A DNA stretch of 64,000 nucleotides from Cognatundibacterium jejuense (lineage in GTDB: Bacteria; Pseudomonadota; Gammaproteobacteria; Burkholderiales; Burkholderiaceae_D), in assembly GCF_014284255.1 (NCBI RefSeq), contig NZ_JACOFV010000002.1, positions 248,001 through 312,000 of the forward strand, read 5' to 3'. Position numbers and translations under genes: made by a program. The notes beneath the pieces are model-generated. The model was given only the letters and a program-made list of their open reading frames with translations, was not told the origin of the DNA and did no database searches. Below, piece by piece: positions 9,164-17,570 of this stretch. The stretch's first letter is position 1. Each line of letters starts with the position of its first letter.

Positions 9164-11653
9164 TTAAAAGCGATAAGTAACCGATGCCTCAAACGCACGA
9201 CCAAAAATGGGGCGCGCCATAATCACACCGGAACCAGCGCCCAACACACGGGAATCGCCCTCCGTCAAACCTAAGGTATTGTTGAGATTGGTACCAGTTA
9301 AACGGAACTCAAGCTTGTCGCCGACGACAGCAAGAATGCCAGCATCCAGCGTATTGTAAGAGGGTAAAACTTGCTGATTCTGAATATCCGAATAGCGTTT
9401 TCCAATGTAGCTGTAGGTGCCGTACATCTTAATAGAACCCCAGGAAGTTGGAACACGGTAGCTCGGTGTCAAACGTGACTGGAATTTTGGCTGACGTTGC
9501 AGTTGATTGCCGTTATTGCTTGTGCCGGTAGAGCTATCGATGCCTTGAAAGCCGGTATATTTTCCATCTTCATAGTCACCCGAAAATGCCAACTGAAAAT
9601 TAGTGAAAGGTCGCCATGCACCTTCAAATAAGGCACCATTAGTCTGTGATCCATAGTTGTACCAGACCGTAGAGCCATTCGTCAAAATCTGGCTTTGTTG
9701 AATCCCCGTAAAGTCTTTATGGAACACTGAGGCATAGAGAGAAAATTCAGAATTGACTGCCTTAATCCCAACTTCATAGGTCTTGATATCCTGCACCGGT
9801 GCTGTGGCAGATGTTCCTGCATCGCCACGAATATCGTCAAACTGTGGCATTAAATGACCTGAATTGACGCGTGCATACAGATTCACATTCGGTGTCAGTT
9901 TATAGCCGCCACCAAGTGTCAGGGAGGTCGCATGGTCGGTCTGAGTGACGGACTGATAAGTACCCGTAAGTATACTTGTGCCTTGGTTATAAAGATGCAG
10001 TGGGTTGCTATCGATATTTCCGGATGTGATATTTCCTAAGGTTGCATTCACTCTTTGGGTCTCATAGCGCAGACCTGCGTCCAGTGTCAGTTGAGGATTC
10101 AGCTTCCATTGATCCGCTATAAAAAAAGCCGTTTTTTGCCCGTTGTAGCTATCATGCTGCGCATACGAGACCGGACCATCGATACCATTATTTGAAATCA
10201 CCGCACCATTATTCAAAATGACGTTGATAGGCTTAGGATTGGATGTCGCTGTCATCAACACGCTATTGCCGAGATACCACAAATCTTGTGAAGAATAATC
10301 AGCCAGGAAAGTACCAAACGTAAAGGTATGATCTTTCATCAATTCTTTGCTAAATTTGAGTTCATCGGTTGTCGATCTGATTTGCTTATCGACGTACCAC
10401 GCACCTGCATTGAGCACTTGCTGGTTAGGATCTACGGCACCGCTGCCATCTGTGTAGGTAGCGGTACCGCCAGTTGCCAGGCCACCGGCTATCACAGTTG
10501 CGCTATTACCGTTCGCTTTAGTCAGGGCGGCATTGAGGTAACTACTCATCGTCTGCGGAACACTACCAGTGAAAAACGCATTGGTTTGCATATCGCCGCT
10601 GACGTAATTCAATTTGTTACTGACTTCCCAATCATGAATTTTTTGATTGAAGTCAATGCCAAACGTATGCACATCAGCACCACGTCCGTTTGCCATATCA
10701 ATGTTTTGCGTCTGACCGGGAGCAGTTTGTATGGTGAAGAAGCGTGTTTCGTTGCCGTACAAGGATCCGGTTAAAGGATCAAACCCGGGAAAGGCACCAG
10801 TGGGTACGCCCGCCGCTGAAGCGCTGACCGGAATGGCTGTGAAAAATAAATTCTTATCTTTCAAGGTTCTTGCATATAAGGTCACTTTGCCATCATCTAA
10901 TAATCGGGTCAGCGTGCCAGTGAGTTGGTAACCATCATTGGTAGGAAACTGGCTATCACGAACGCCGTTATCTGTGCGATAAAAACCGCCGATCGTCGCA
11001 AACCAGCCATCCGAAATTTTGCCGCCATAATAGGCATCGTAGCGTCGTGCATTTCCCGTCCCAAACGTGGTACGGAGCAAACCTTCATCGCCGCCTTCTC
11101 CTGTCTTGAGAATAAAGTTCATCGTTGCGCCTGGCTGTCCGTTCGACAGTACGGTATTTGGCCCACTGACTAAGGCTTCCATATGATCGATGGTGTCATC
11201 AAGACGGAACATCGAGGAGTTATCCATGAAGGACAAGGTAGGAGCAGGAAAAATCGGTGCGCCATTCAATTGTATGGTCACATAATTGGCGTCGCCGCCA
11301 CCTGGAAAACCTGCGACCTCAATGTTAGGGCCGGTTTGACCACCAGAGGTTTCTGCATACACGCCCGGAACGATTTTAAATAAGTCTGCGGTGGAGAGGG
11401 GCGCAGCTTCTCTCATCTGTTCTTCTGTCGCAGTGGTGATGGAATAAGGCGCGTCGACCTTGCGCAAACCGCGCCCCAAGGCGCTACCAGTGACAACGAC
11501 TTGTTGCGCTTCGGCAGGCTTATTTTCTGGTGCAACGAGAGTGCTGCTGACTTCGCTGGAATTTGGTGTGGCATCCGCCGCACTCGCCTGATTAATCAGG
11601 CTAAGCACGGCCAAAGTGATACTGGAAAGTAAAAATGGACGATGAACTTGCAT
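9164..11653 (-). CDS. TonB-dependent outer-membrane receptor, probably for an oligosaccharide
   Basis: 829 residues. A signal peptide ends near LINQASAADA. A short linker leads to the TonB-box-like QQVVVTGSALG. The plug domain (about 65-190) contains STADLFKIVPGVYAETSG and YVTIQLNGAPI. The beta-barrel ends in VTYRF with the C-terminal aromatic residue required for outer-membrane insertion. The substrate cannot be read from sequence. The shared operator module with the GH65 operon and its position next to that operon suggest a glucose-containing oligosaccharide such as maltose or a relative. The B12 riboswitch downstream serves bluB, not this gene. It has its own promoter region (about 11845-11895). 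Confidence 0.88.
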   Translation of the reverse strand: MQVHRPFLLSSITLAVLSLINQASAADATPNSSEVSSTLVAPENKPAEAQQVVVTGSALGRGLRKVDAPYSITTATEEQMREAAPLSTADLFKIVPGVYAETSGGQTGPNIEVAGFPGGGDANYVTIQLNGAPIFPAPTLSFMDNSSMFRLDDTIDHMEALVSGPNTVLSNGQPGATMNFILKTGEGGDEGLLRTTFGTGNARRYDAYYGGKISDGWFATIGGFYRTDNGVRDSQFPTNDGYQLTGTLTRLLDDGKVTLYARTLKDKNLFFTAIPVSASAAGVPTGAFPGFDPLTGSLYGNETRFFTIQTAPGQTQNIDMANGRGADVHTFGIDFNQKIHDWEVSNKLNYVSGDMQTNAFFTGSVPQTMSSYLNAALTKANGNSATVIAGGLATGGTATYTDGSGAVDPNQQVLNAGAWYVDKQIRSTTDELKFSKELMKDHTFTFGTFLADYSSQDLWYLGNSVLMTATSNPKPINVILNNGAVISNNGIDGPVSYAQHDSYNGQKTAFFIADQWKLNPQLTLDAGLRYETQRVNATLGNITSGNIDSNPLHLYNQGTSILTGTYQSVTQTDHATSLTLGGGYKLTPNVNLYARVNSGHLMPQFDDIRGDAGTSATAPVQDIKTYEVGIKAVNSEFSLYASVFHKDFTGIQQSQILTNGSTVWYNYGSQTNGALFEGAWRPFTNFQLAFSGDYEDGKYTGFQGIDSSTGTSNNGNQLQRQPKFQSRLTPSYRVPTSWGSIKMYGTYSYIGKRYSDIQNQQVLPSYNTLDAGILAVVGDKLEFRLTGTNLNNTLGLTEGDSRVLGAGSGVIMARPIFGRAFEASVTYRF

Positions 11654-11844
11654 AAGGTGTCTCCGATAATTTTTAAAAAGGTGGTTCTATTCTGAACCTT
11701 GGTGAAACTGAGAAATTCGCCCTGGGACGACTTCTATTTTGTTGCGTTAAATTGTTTGTGCACTCTTTTTACTCATCACTTTTTGGTCACGATCTTTTTT
11801 TGTAACCTGATCAATTTTTTGATCAAACAGTGGCGGATAAGCAT

Positions 11845-11873
11845 ATTGAAACAGTCAATGTTATCGATGTCAA
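11845..11873 (-). promoter_or_regulatory. Promoter/operator module of the TonB receptor gene
   Basis: Minus strand: TTGACATCGATAACATT, four bases, GTTTCAAT. TTGACA and TTCAAT are 17 bp apart, as in a sigma-70 promoter. The imperfect palindrome TGACATCGATAACA overlaps the -35. The same module with the same spacing precedes the GH65 operon at 16444-16472 and 25 of 29 bases agree. The palindrome with central CG is typical of LacI-family operators. Confidence 0.7.
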
Positions 11874-11881
11874 TCATTAAG

Positions 11882-11895
11882 TGTTATCGATAACA
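11882..11895. promoter_or_regulatory. Perfect 14-bp palindromic operator
   Basis: TGTTATCGATAACA is a perfect palindrome, and its centre lies 23 bp upstream of the centre of the related site at 11859-11872, about two helical turns. It is a likely second binding site for the same regulator in front of the TonB receptor gene. The regulator is inferred to be LacI-like from operator shape. Confidence 0.65.
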
Positions 11896-12021
11896 TTTGA
11901 TTTAAATTGATGTTGCTTTTTACTGAAAATTTTCTGAAATACAAACTCTGAAACCACTGCAACAGTGCGGCTAAATCAACTTTAGCGAGCACTTAGTCAA
12001 CTGACGGTGCTAGTTTTTTTG

Positions 12022-13290
12022 CTATGCCGTGCCAAGACTGACCTGCTCGACTTCTGATTGAGCGTCTAACGCCCTTCTGAAAAGGAACAATGAAGGAACC
12101 ATAATACCAAGCGGGATCAGCGTCAGATAGAACGCCGTTTGTCCGCTAAAATGGGCAAACACTAATCCTGTAATCAATGATCCCGTCGTTCCGCCAAGTG
12201 CCGAGAAAATGACAATGAGTCCTGTCATTGCCGCATGTTGATAGGTCGGCAGAGCACTCAAAATCAAAGAATTAATGACCGGATATATCGGCGCCATAAA
12301 TATACCAATCAATGGAAATATGAACGCGGCTAAAGGTGCATTTCCCCATCCAGTCACCGCTTCCGTATGCAATGCATGCGTCAATGGCAAGGTCAGGAAT
12401 ATCAATCCTGCCATAAGACACAGGCAAGCACTCAACATCGTTAACCAATGCACTTTTTTGAGTAATAAACTAAATCCCATGCGACCGATCGCACTCGATG
12501 CGGCAAGAATACTTGTCATTTGTACCGACAAGCTGAGTGGCAATTTCATAATTTCGTTATTAAACGTTGGCAACCAGGAGGTAATACCTTGCTCCACCAG
12601 GACCGATAAAAAAGCTGCAATCAGAAATAAATATACGAGGGATTTTCTAGTCAGTATCCACATCAGCGAGAAGCCTTTTGATTCAGAGGTACCCGCTATC
12701 CTGCCATCCGGACGCGCCGCACTTTCATCAAGCGGCGTTGTTGCGAGCAACGCAAACGCCGCAGCGCATAAGCAGGCCAATACCCAATACACTTGCAGCC
12801 AATGACGCGATGTCATATCCGCAGAATCAATGAAATAAGAAAATACCCAATAGCCGCTAAGTACGCCAAGCATGAATATTCCTTCAAGCATATTCATGAA
12901 CTGCGCGTGCTCCTGTGCCCCCTTGGTAATGAGGCCAATCGTGGAATAAATCGATACCTTGATCAAAGAAAATGAAATACCACAACACATAAAAAACAAA
13001 CGCGTACACATAAAGCCTGGCCACAAAGGCATGGCAATACACGCAAAAAACATCAATCCCAGTGCGATCAGTATCGATTTTTTATAGCCAAGGCGTGGTA
13101 AAAAAGCGGCACCGAGAAACGATGCAGCAGCAATTGATAAATCTTTAAATGCCTCCAAAATACTGGCATCTGATTTACTGACATCAAAACTATTGATCAC
13201 TTGCAAAATGACGGTGCCGACGCTGTTCAGTAGCATGGCGAAGAGAAAATAAATCAGGAATAGGGCGATGCCAATACGTGAATTTTTCAT
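12022..13290 (-). CDS. MFS transporter, probable sugar or oligosaccharide permease
   Basis: 422 residues with about 12 hydrophobic helices in two halves separated by a polar loop near residue 195-210 (TPLDESAARPDGRIAGTSES). It resembles major facilitator sugar permeases. It is third in the minus-strand set GH65 - pgmB - MFS, with 97 bp after pgmB. This suggests inner-membrane uptake of the disaccharide cleaved by the GH65 enzyme after entry through the TonB receptor. A specific substrate is not visible in the sequence. Confidence 0.82.
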   Translation of the reverse strand: MKNSRIGIALFLIYFLFAMLLNSVGTVILQVINSFDVSKSDASILEAFKDLSIAAASFLGAAFLPRLGYKKSILIALGLMFFACIAMPLWPGFMCTRLFFMCCGISFSLIKVSIYSTIGLITKGAQEHAQFMNMLEGIFMLGVLSGYWVFSYFIDSADMTSRHWLQVYWVLACLCAAAFALLATTPLDESAARPDGRIAGTSESKGFSLMWILTRKSLVYLFLIAAFLSVLVEQGITSWLPTFNNEIMKLPLSLSVQMTSILAASSAIGRMGFSLLLKKVHWLTMLSACLCLMAGLIFLTLPLTHALHTEAVTGWGNAPLAAFIFPLIGIFMAPIYPVINSLILSALPTYQHAAMTGLIVIFSALGGTTGSLITGLVFAHFSGQTAFYLTLIPLGIMVPSLFLFRRALDAQSEVEQVSLGTA

Positions 13291-13387
13291 TTGTTAGCTC
13301 TTGTCTCTGATGTTATATATTTTTATGCATTGTTAGGTCTTACATTCGCTTGCATCTCTTCGTATGCATGATCGAAACTTTAAATCG

Positions 13388-14056
13388 CTAATTGACGGCA
13401 TAGTCGTTTAGCAAAAAATGTCGCAAATCTGGAATAACCAGATCTGCGTCTGTCAACACATTTGCAGAACCAATACCAAGTGCAAACATACCCGCAGCCT
13501 TAATCGATGTAATTCCCGCCAATGAATCTTCAACACCGATGCATGCGCTTGGATCGATGCCAAGATGATTTGCTGCTGTTAAAAAAATTTCTGGATGCGG
13601 CTTGGTATGGGTCAATAAAGCAGCATCAACGACATCGTCAAAGCAATCACGTATTTCTAATCTTTCCAGAATAAAAAAAGCATTTTTGCTGACTGATGCA
13701 AGACCTGTTTTCAAGCCAGCAGAACGCACTGCTTCTAATGCTTCGCGCGCTCCTGGTAAAAGATCGGCAGGAGTCATTGTGGCAGTGAGTTGCTGATAAT
13801 GCTGGTTTTTTTTGTTCGCCAACACTTGCTTTTCTTCATGCGTGTAGTTGCGAGATGACTGACGCAATATCAATTCCAACGATGCCATTCTATCGACACC
13901 TTTCAAGCACTCATTAAAGGTTTCATCAAAATCAATCCCCTGTGTTTGCGCCAATTCTCGCCATGCTAAAAAGTGGAAGTGCGCCGTATCCGCGAGCACA
14001 CCATCTAAATCAAAAATAACGGCTTCAATTGCTTGCTTATTCATCCTCATACTCAT
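13388..14056 (-). CDS. pgmB: Beta-phosphoglucomutase (HAD superfamily)
   Basis: Converts beta-glucose 1-phosphate to glucose 6-phosphate. The 222-residue HAD protein has motif I FDLDGVLADT (nucleophile and acid/base Asp), a small cap domain, the Ser/Thr and Lys region ending in THTKPHPEIF, and motif III GVEDSLAGI. It starts 10 bp after the GH65 stop, so the two are almost certainly cotranscribed. The pairing is chemically coherent, because inverting GH65 phosphorylases release beta-glucose 1-phosphate. Three in-frame ATGs at 14056, 14050 and 14044 leave the exact start open. Confidence 0.9.
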   Translation of the reverse strand: MSMRMNKQAIEAVIFDLDGVLADTAHFHFLAWRELAQTQGIDFDETFNECLKGVDRMASLELILRQSSRNYTHEEKQVLANKKNQHYQQLTATMTPADLLPGAREALEAVRSAGLKTGLASVSKNAFFILERLEIRDCFDDVVDAALLTHTKPHPEIFLTAANHLGIDPSACIGVEDSLAGITSIKAAGMFALGIGSANVLTDADLVIPDLRHFLLNDYAVN

Positions 14057-14066
14057 CTTTCTATGT

Positions 14067-16445
14067 CTATTTCAAAATAAAAACACATCGCTGTTCCGGA
14101 TTGAGGTGCATACTTTGTTCACCGTGATGAAAATGTATTTCATCACCATCAACCAGGCGATATTCGGTGCCCTCTTTATCTATCCGGATGTTTAATGTGG
14201 CACGCTTAAAGTTAATTTGAAATTGATAGTGCTGCCACTGCTGAGGTAAATTGGGTGAAAAATGCAGTTCTCCGTTGATCATCCGCATACCGCCAAAGCC
14301 ATAAGCGATACACATCCAGGTTCCTGCCATTGCAGCTGTGTGGATACCATGTTTAGTATTGTTATGTGTGTCATCAAGATCGAGGCGCGCCGTTTCCATA
14401 AAGTAGGAATAAGCTTTTTCATGTTCACCAATTTCTGCTGCGATAATGCTAAAAATGCAGCTAGAGAGTGATGAATCATGCGTCGTGATTTTTTCGTAAT
14501 ACTCAAAATTACGACGCTTTTCAGGTAGCGTGAACTGATCGGTCAGCAATAGCATAGCCAATAATAAATCAGCCTGCTTACAAACCTGATGGCGATAAAT
14601 AACGAGGGGATGGAAATGTAATAAGAGCGGATATTTATCATCCGTTGTATCTGAAAAATTCCATATTTTTTTACTCAGAAAGCTATCATCTTGCGCATGA
14701 ATTTTTAACGCTTCGTCATACGGCAAGTACATGCTTTGCGCGGCTTTACGCCACGCGATGATTTCTTCATCTTGCAAGCCGATATGTTTCTTAATCCGCG
14801 AGTAGTCAGCCGCAGATTTTTGCTGTAATTGTTCTACCAGACTCAAGGCAAACTCTAAGTGCGCTTTTGCCATCGCATTGGTGTAGTAATTATTATTCAC
14901 TAGCGCTGTGTACTCGTCGGGGCCGGTTACTTCGTTGATGCAAAAAACCTCAGGTCGGCTTGTCGGATAATGTCCCAGATCTAACCAGATACGCGCTGTT
15001 TCCCAAACCATTTCGGCAGCGCCGTTGACGATAAAATCATTATCGCCAGTGGCCTCAAGATACTGTTTGACCGCATAGGCAATATCTGCGTTGATATGGT
15101 ACTGCGCCGAGCCTGCAGGAAAATACGCCGAGCATTCTTCGCCACCAATGGTCCTCCATGGGTAGAGTGCACCTTGTTGATGTCCCATTTCTCGCGCTCG
15201 CTGACGCGCGTGAGCTAGACCGCGATATCGATATTCGAGAAGTTTTCTGGCTATTTCTGGCTTGCTGTATAAGAAAAAAGGCAGGATGTAAATTTCGGTA
15301 TCCCAGAAGTAATGTCCCTCATACCCCTCACCACTCAACCCCTTGGCAGCGATATTCGTCTGGCCATCACGCCCAACTGATTGCAGCAAATGAAATTGAT
15401 TAAAGCGTATCCCCTGCTGAAGCGCTGGGTCGCCTGCAATTTCCACATTTGCTTTCTGCCAGAACGCATCCAAATATGCCGCTTGTTGCGTTGCCAGATA
15501 ATCAAACCCTCGCTGGCAGGCCTGCTCAAGATATTCAGCACTGCGTTCCATCAAACCGTTTGCAGGATAATCACGAGATGAGAAATAGCTACCAAATTTG
15601 CATAAGGACAGACAGCGGCCTTGTTCAATCTGTGCACTGAAGTAGCGTTCTAGCACCTGCTGCTCGGCGCTGCCGGTGGTTTCTTCTGCTGTCCAATCCT
15701 CGCTGGCATGAGCAATGGCGCTCACGAGGTGAAATTCGCTATGGGTCGTTTTATGCTCCATTGCCTGCATCGTTGGCGTATTTTGATACCGCTGGATCTT
15801 TAATGGCGGTGTGCTGATTTTAGAACCAACGCGCGGATCGTCCCCGGCTGCTAAATTTTGTACATTGGCGTCAAGTGTCGATACAAGACGTAATGTCGCA
15901 TTGAAATTGAGTGCCGTTACACGATAGCGTATCGCGTACAAATGGCGCTCAACAAAACTCACGAGGCGTTCAGATTGCACCTCAATTTGACGCCCTTTGG
16001 GCGACTCCCAACGTACGATGCGCGTCAATATTCCTGTTTTAAAATCCAGCTCACGCTGATAACTAAGAATTCGTCCATTCGCCAGATTAAACACCTCATC
16101 CGCCAGCCACAACTCCAACCCTTTGCCATTCGGCAGGTTAAGCATAAAGTGGTTATTTCTTGCCAATCCGAACGCATTTTCGGGATAAGTAATTGGCTCC
16201 GACTCATAAAAGCCATTGAGATAATTGCCCTCTTGTGAACTACCCGCCGGACCGCAATATGACTCTTCATGCGTCCCACGCAACCCTATCGTGCCATTGC
16301 CCTGCGCAAATAAACTCTCCAACAAATAGTTATTTTTAACATCGTAACTTCCTTCGGAAATTTTCCAGGAATCAAGCGCAAACGTGTGATGAGAATCGAC
16401 AGGTAATGACACGGTAATTGTCTCTGTAATTGAAATTACGTTCAT
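14067..16445 (-). CDS. GH65 glycoside phosphorylase (maltose/trehalose/kojibiose phosphorylase type)
   Basis: Phosphorolyses an alpha-glucosyl disaccharide to beta-glucose 1-phosphate plus sugar. The protein of about 792 residues has the N-terminal ESLFAQGNGTIGLRG block, GYEGHYFWDTEIYILPFF in the (alpha/alpha)6 barrel, and the catalytic acid in INEVTGPDEY, followed by NNNYYTNAMA. The C-terminal beta-sandwich ends with LNPEQRCVFILK. Which disaccharide is used cannot be settled here; maltose is most likely given the MFS-pgmB-TonB context. The ATG at 16445 overlaps the predicted -10 box, so translation may instead start at GTG 16412, which has GAG upstream. First gene of the operon with pgmB and MFS. 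Confidence 0.9.
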   Translation of the reverse strand: MNVISITETITVSLPVDSHHTFALDSWKISEGSYDVKNNYLLESLFAQGNGTIGLRGTHEESYCGPAGSSQEGNYLNGFYESEPITYPENAFGLARNNHFMLNLPNGKGLELWLADEVFNLANGRILSYQRELDFKTGILTRIVRWESPKGRQIEVQSERLVSFVERHLYAIRYRVTALNFNATLRLVSTLDANVQNLAAGDDPRVGSKISTPPLKIQRYQNTPTMQAMEHKTTHSEFHLVSAIAHASEDWTAEETTGSAEQQVLERYFSAQIEQGRCLSLCKFGSYFSSRDYPANGLMERSAEYLEQACQRGFDYLATQQAAYLDAFWQKANVEIAGDPALQQGIRFNQFHLLQSVGRDGQTNIAAKGLSGEGYEGHYFWDTEIYILPFFLYSKPEIARKLLEYRYRGLAHARQRAREMGHQQGALYPWRTIGGEECSAYFPAGSAQYHINADIAYAVKQYLEATGDNDFIVNGAAEMVWETARIWLDLGHYPTSRPEVFCINEVTGPDEYTALVNNNYYTNAMAKAHLEFALSLVEQLQQKSAADYSRIKKHIGLQDEEIIAWRKAAQSMYLPYDEALKIHAQDDSFLSKKIWNFSDTTDDKYPLLLHFHPLVIYRHQVCKQADLLLAMLLLTDQFTLPEKRRNFEYYEKITTHDSSLSSCIFSIIAAEIGEHEKAYSYFMETARLDLDDTHNNTKHGIHTAAMAGTWMCIAYGFGGMRMINGELHFSPNLPQQWQHYQFQINFKRATLNIRIDKEGTEYRLVDGDEIHFHHGEQSMHLNPEQRCVFILK

Positions 16446-16472
16446 TGAAACAAAAAATGTTATCGATGTCAA
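16444..16472 (-). promoter_or_regulatory. Promoter/operator module of the GH65 operon
   Basis: Minus strand: TTGACATCGATAACATT, four bases, GTTTCAAT. This repeats the module in front of the TonB receptor with the same 17-bp spacing between TTGACA (16467-16472) and TTCAAT (16444-16449). The palindrome at 16458-16471 covers the -35 side, which suits repression. The last base pairs overlap the first possible ATG of the GH65 gene. Confidence 0.7.
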
Positions 16473-16808
16473 TTCAAATTAAATCAAAAAAAAATACCGT
16501 TTTAATAGTTACATTTAAATTAATTTATATAAAGAAAGCGCAATAAAGATAACTAACTTATCCCCATGGTCTCTGCTGATGGCAGTCAAGCATATTCATC
16601 ACAAGCAAAGTCAACATGAAATAATTTGGCAGCAAGATGGACGCTTTTTGAGAAGTAATCATTGAAATTAGCTATGTGCTTTGCCGAACAGAACCAATGC
16701 TGAACAACATGTAAAAGTAATTGCATGCGGTTCGAATTACAAGACGCGCTTTGCCGACGGTTCGAAACAGGCTAAAAAATGCTACTCCTCACAATTAAAG
16801 GATTTAAA
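16473..16808. other. Divergent intergenic region
   Basis: Lies between the GH65 operon (minus) and the CX10C protein gene (plus). It is AT-rich close to the GH65 promoter. No further copy of the palindrome, terminator or RNA motif was seen. A promoter for the plus-strand gene must lie here but no good -35/-10 pair was recognised. Confidence 0.4.
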
Positions 16809-17354
16809 ATGAAAATCGCAATCACATTGTTATTGGTAGGAGGCTCAATTGCCTTCGCTGCGCCAGTAATCGCGGCGACGGCCGAAGCCCAAACAACCTA
16901 TGATGCTGCCAAAAATAGCGCCGCTGCAGACTATAAAATTGCCAATGCGCGATGCGACGGAATGGCGGGAAATGCAAAAGATGTTTGTGTTGCGGAAGCT
17001 AAGGCTGCACGCATTCAAATCGAAGCCAATGCTAAAGCGGTGTACAAAGGTACTGTAAGTGAACGAAGCAATGCCCGCAAAGACATTGCAAATGCTAACT
17101 ATGATGTAGATAAAGCTAAATGCGAAAACCAAGGTGGCAATCAAAAAGACGTATGTATTAAGCAAGCCAAGGCGACCATGACGGCTGCCAAAGCCGACGC
17201 AACCGCTGATAAAAAAGTGATCGACGCGCGCACTGACGCACGCGATGATAAGCAAACAGCTAATTACAAAGTCGCAGTAGAGAAGTGCGATACACTATCT
17301 GGCGCAAGCAAAAATACTTGCATAGATTCTGCTAAAACAAAATACGGACAATAG
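16809..17354 (+). CDS. Secreted protein with three CX10C repeats, function unknown
   Basis: 181 residues starting at the ATG preceded by AAAGGA (16798-16803). A clear signal peptide ends near AAPVIAATAEA. The mature protein is Ala/Lys/Asp-rich and largely helical. It contains three copies of a repeat whose core is a Cys pair ten residues apart: CDGMAGNAKDVC, CENQGGNQKDVC and CDTLSGASKNTC, each followed by a helix with AK. Each unit could close one disulfide in the periplasm. Similar Ala/Lys-rich exported proteins are found in Burkholderiales, but no function is known. It is not an operon member. Confidence 0.7.
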   Translation: MKIAITLLLVGGSIAFAAPVIAATAEAQTTYDAAKNSAAADYKIANARCDGMAGNAKDVCVAEAKAARIQIEANAKAVYKGTVSERSNARKDIANANYDVDKAKCENQGGNQKDVCIKQAKATMTAAKADATADKKVIDARTDARDDKQTANYKVAVEKCDTLSGASKNTCIDSAKTKYGQ

Positions 17355-17570
17355 TCGCATAGGCTAAAAAAAACGCAGTGCAGTAGCCGAAATTTAGGTA
17401 AAAAATGGCACTGCACAGCGACATTTTTCGCCAGCTTTTTGTTCCTTCTTTGAGCATGTATCCAACTTAAGCGGCGATGATCGATACCCGGAATCTCTGG
17501 GAGCACTAACCAATAATTTTACGTTCTACAATTTGTTCCGTCATGAATAAAACATGCTTTGGAGAAGACA

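Noticed and set aside
9164-11653. Idea that the TonB receptor is a B12 receptor (BtuB) because of the nearby riboswitch
   Set aside because: The riboswitch is downstream of the receptor and reads into bluB, a terminator lies between, and the receptor shares its operator with the GH65 operon.
11960-12020. Hairpin AGCAC ... GTGCT followed by seven T residues on the plus strand
   Set aside because: Stem of only five pairs with a 14-base loop and no plus-strand gene upstream.
17369-17420. Inverted repeat GTGCAGT ... ACTGCAC after the CX10C gene
   Set aside because: Long loop and no T-run after the stem; not a convincing terminator.
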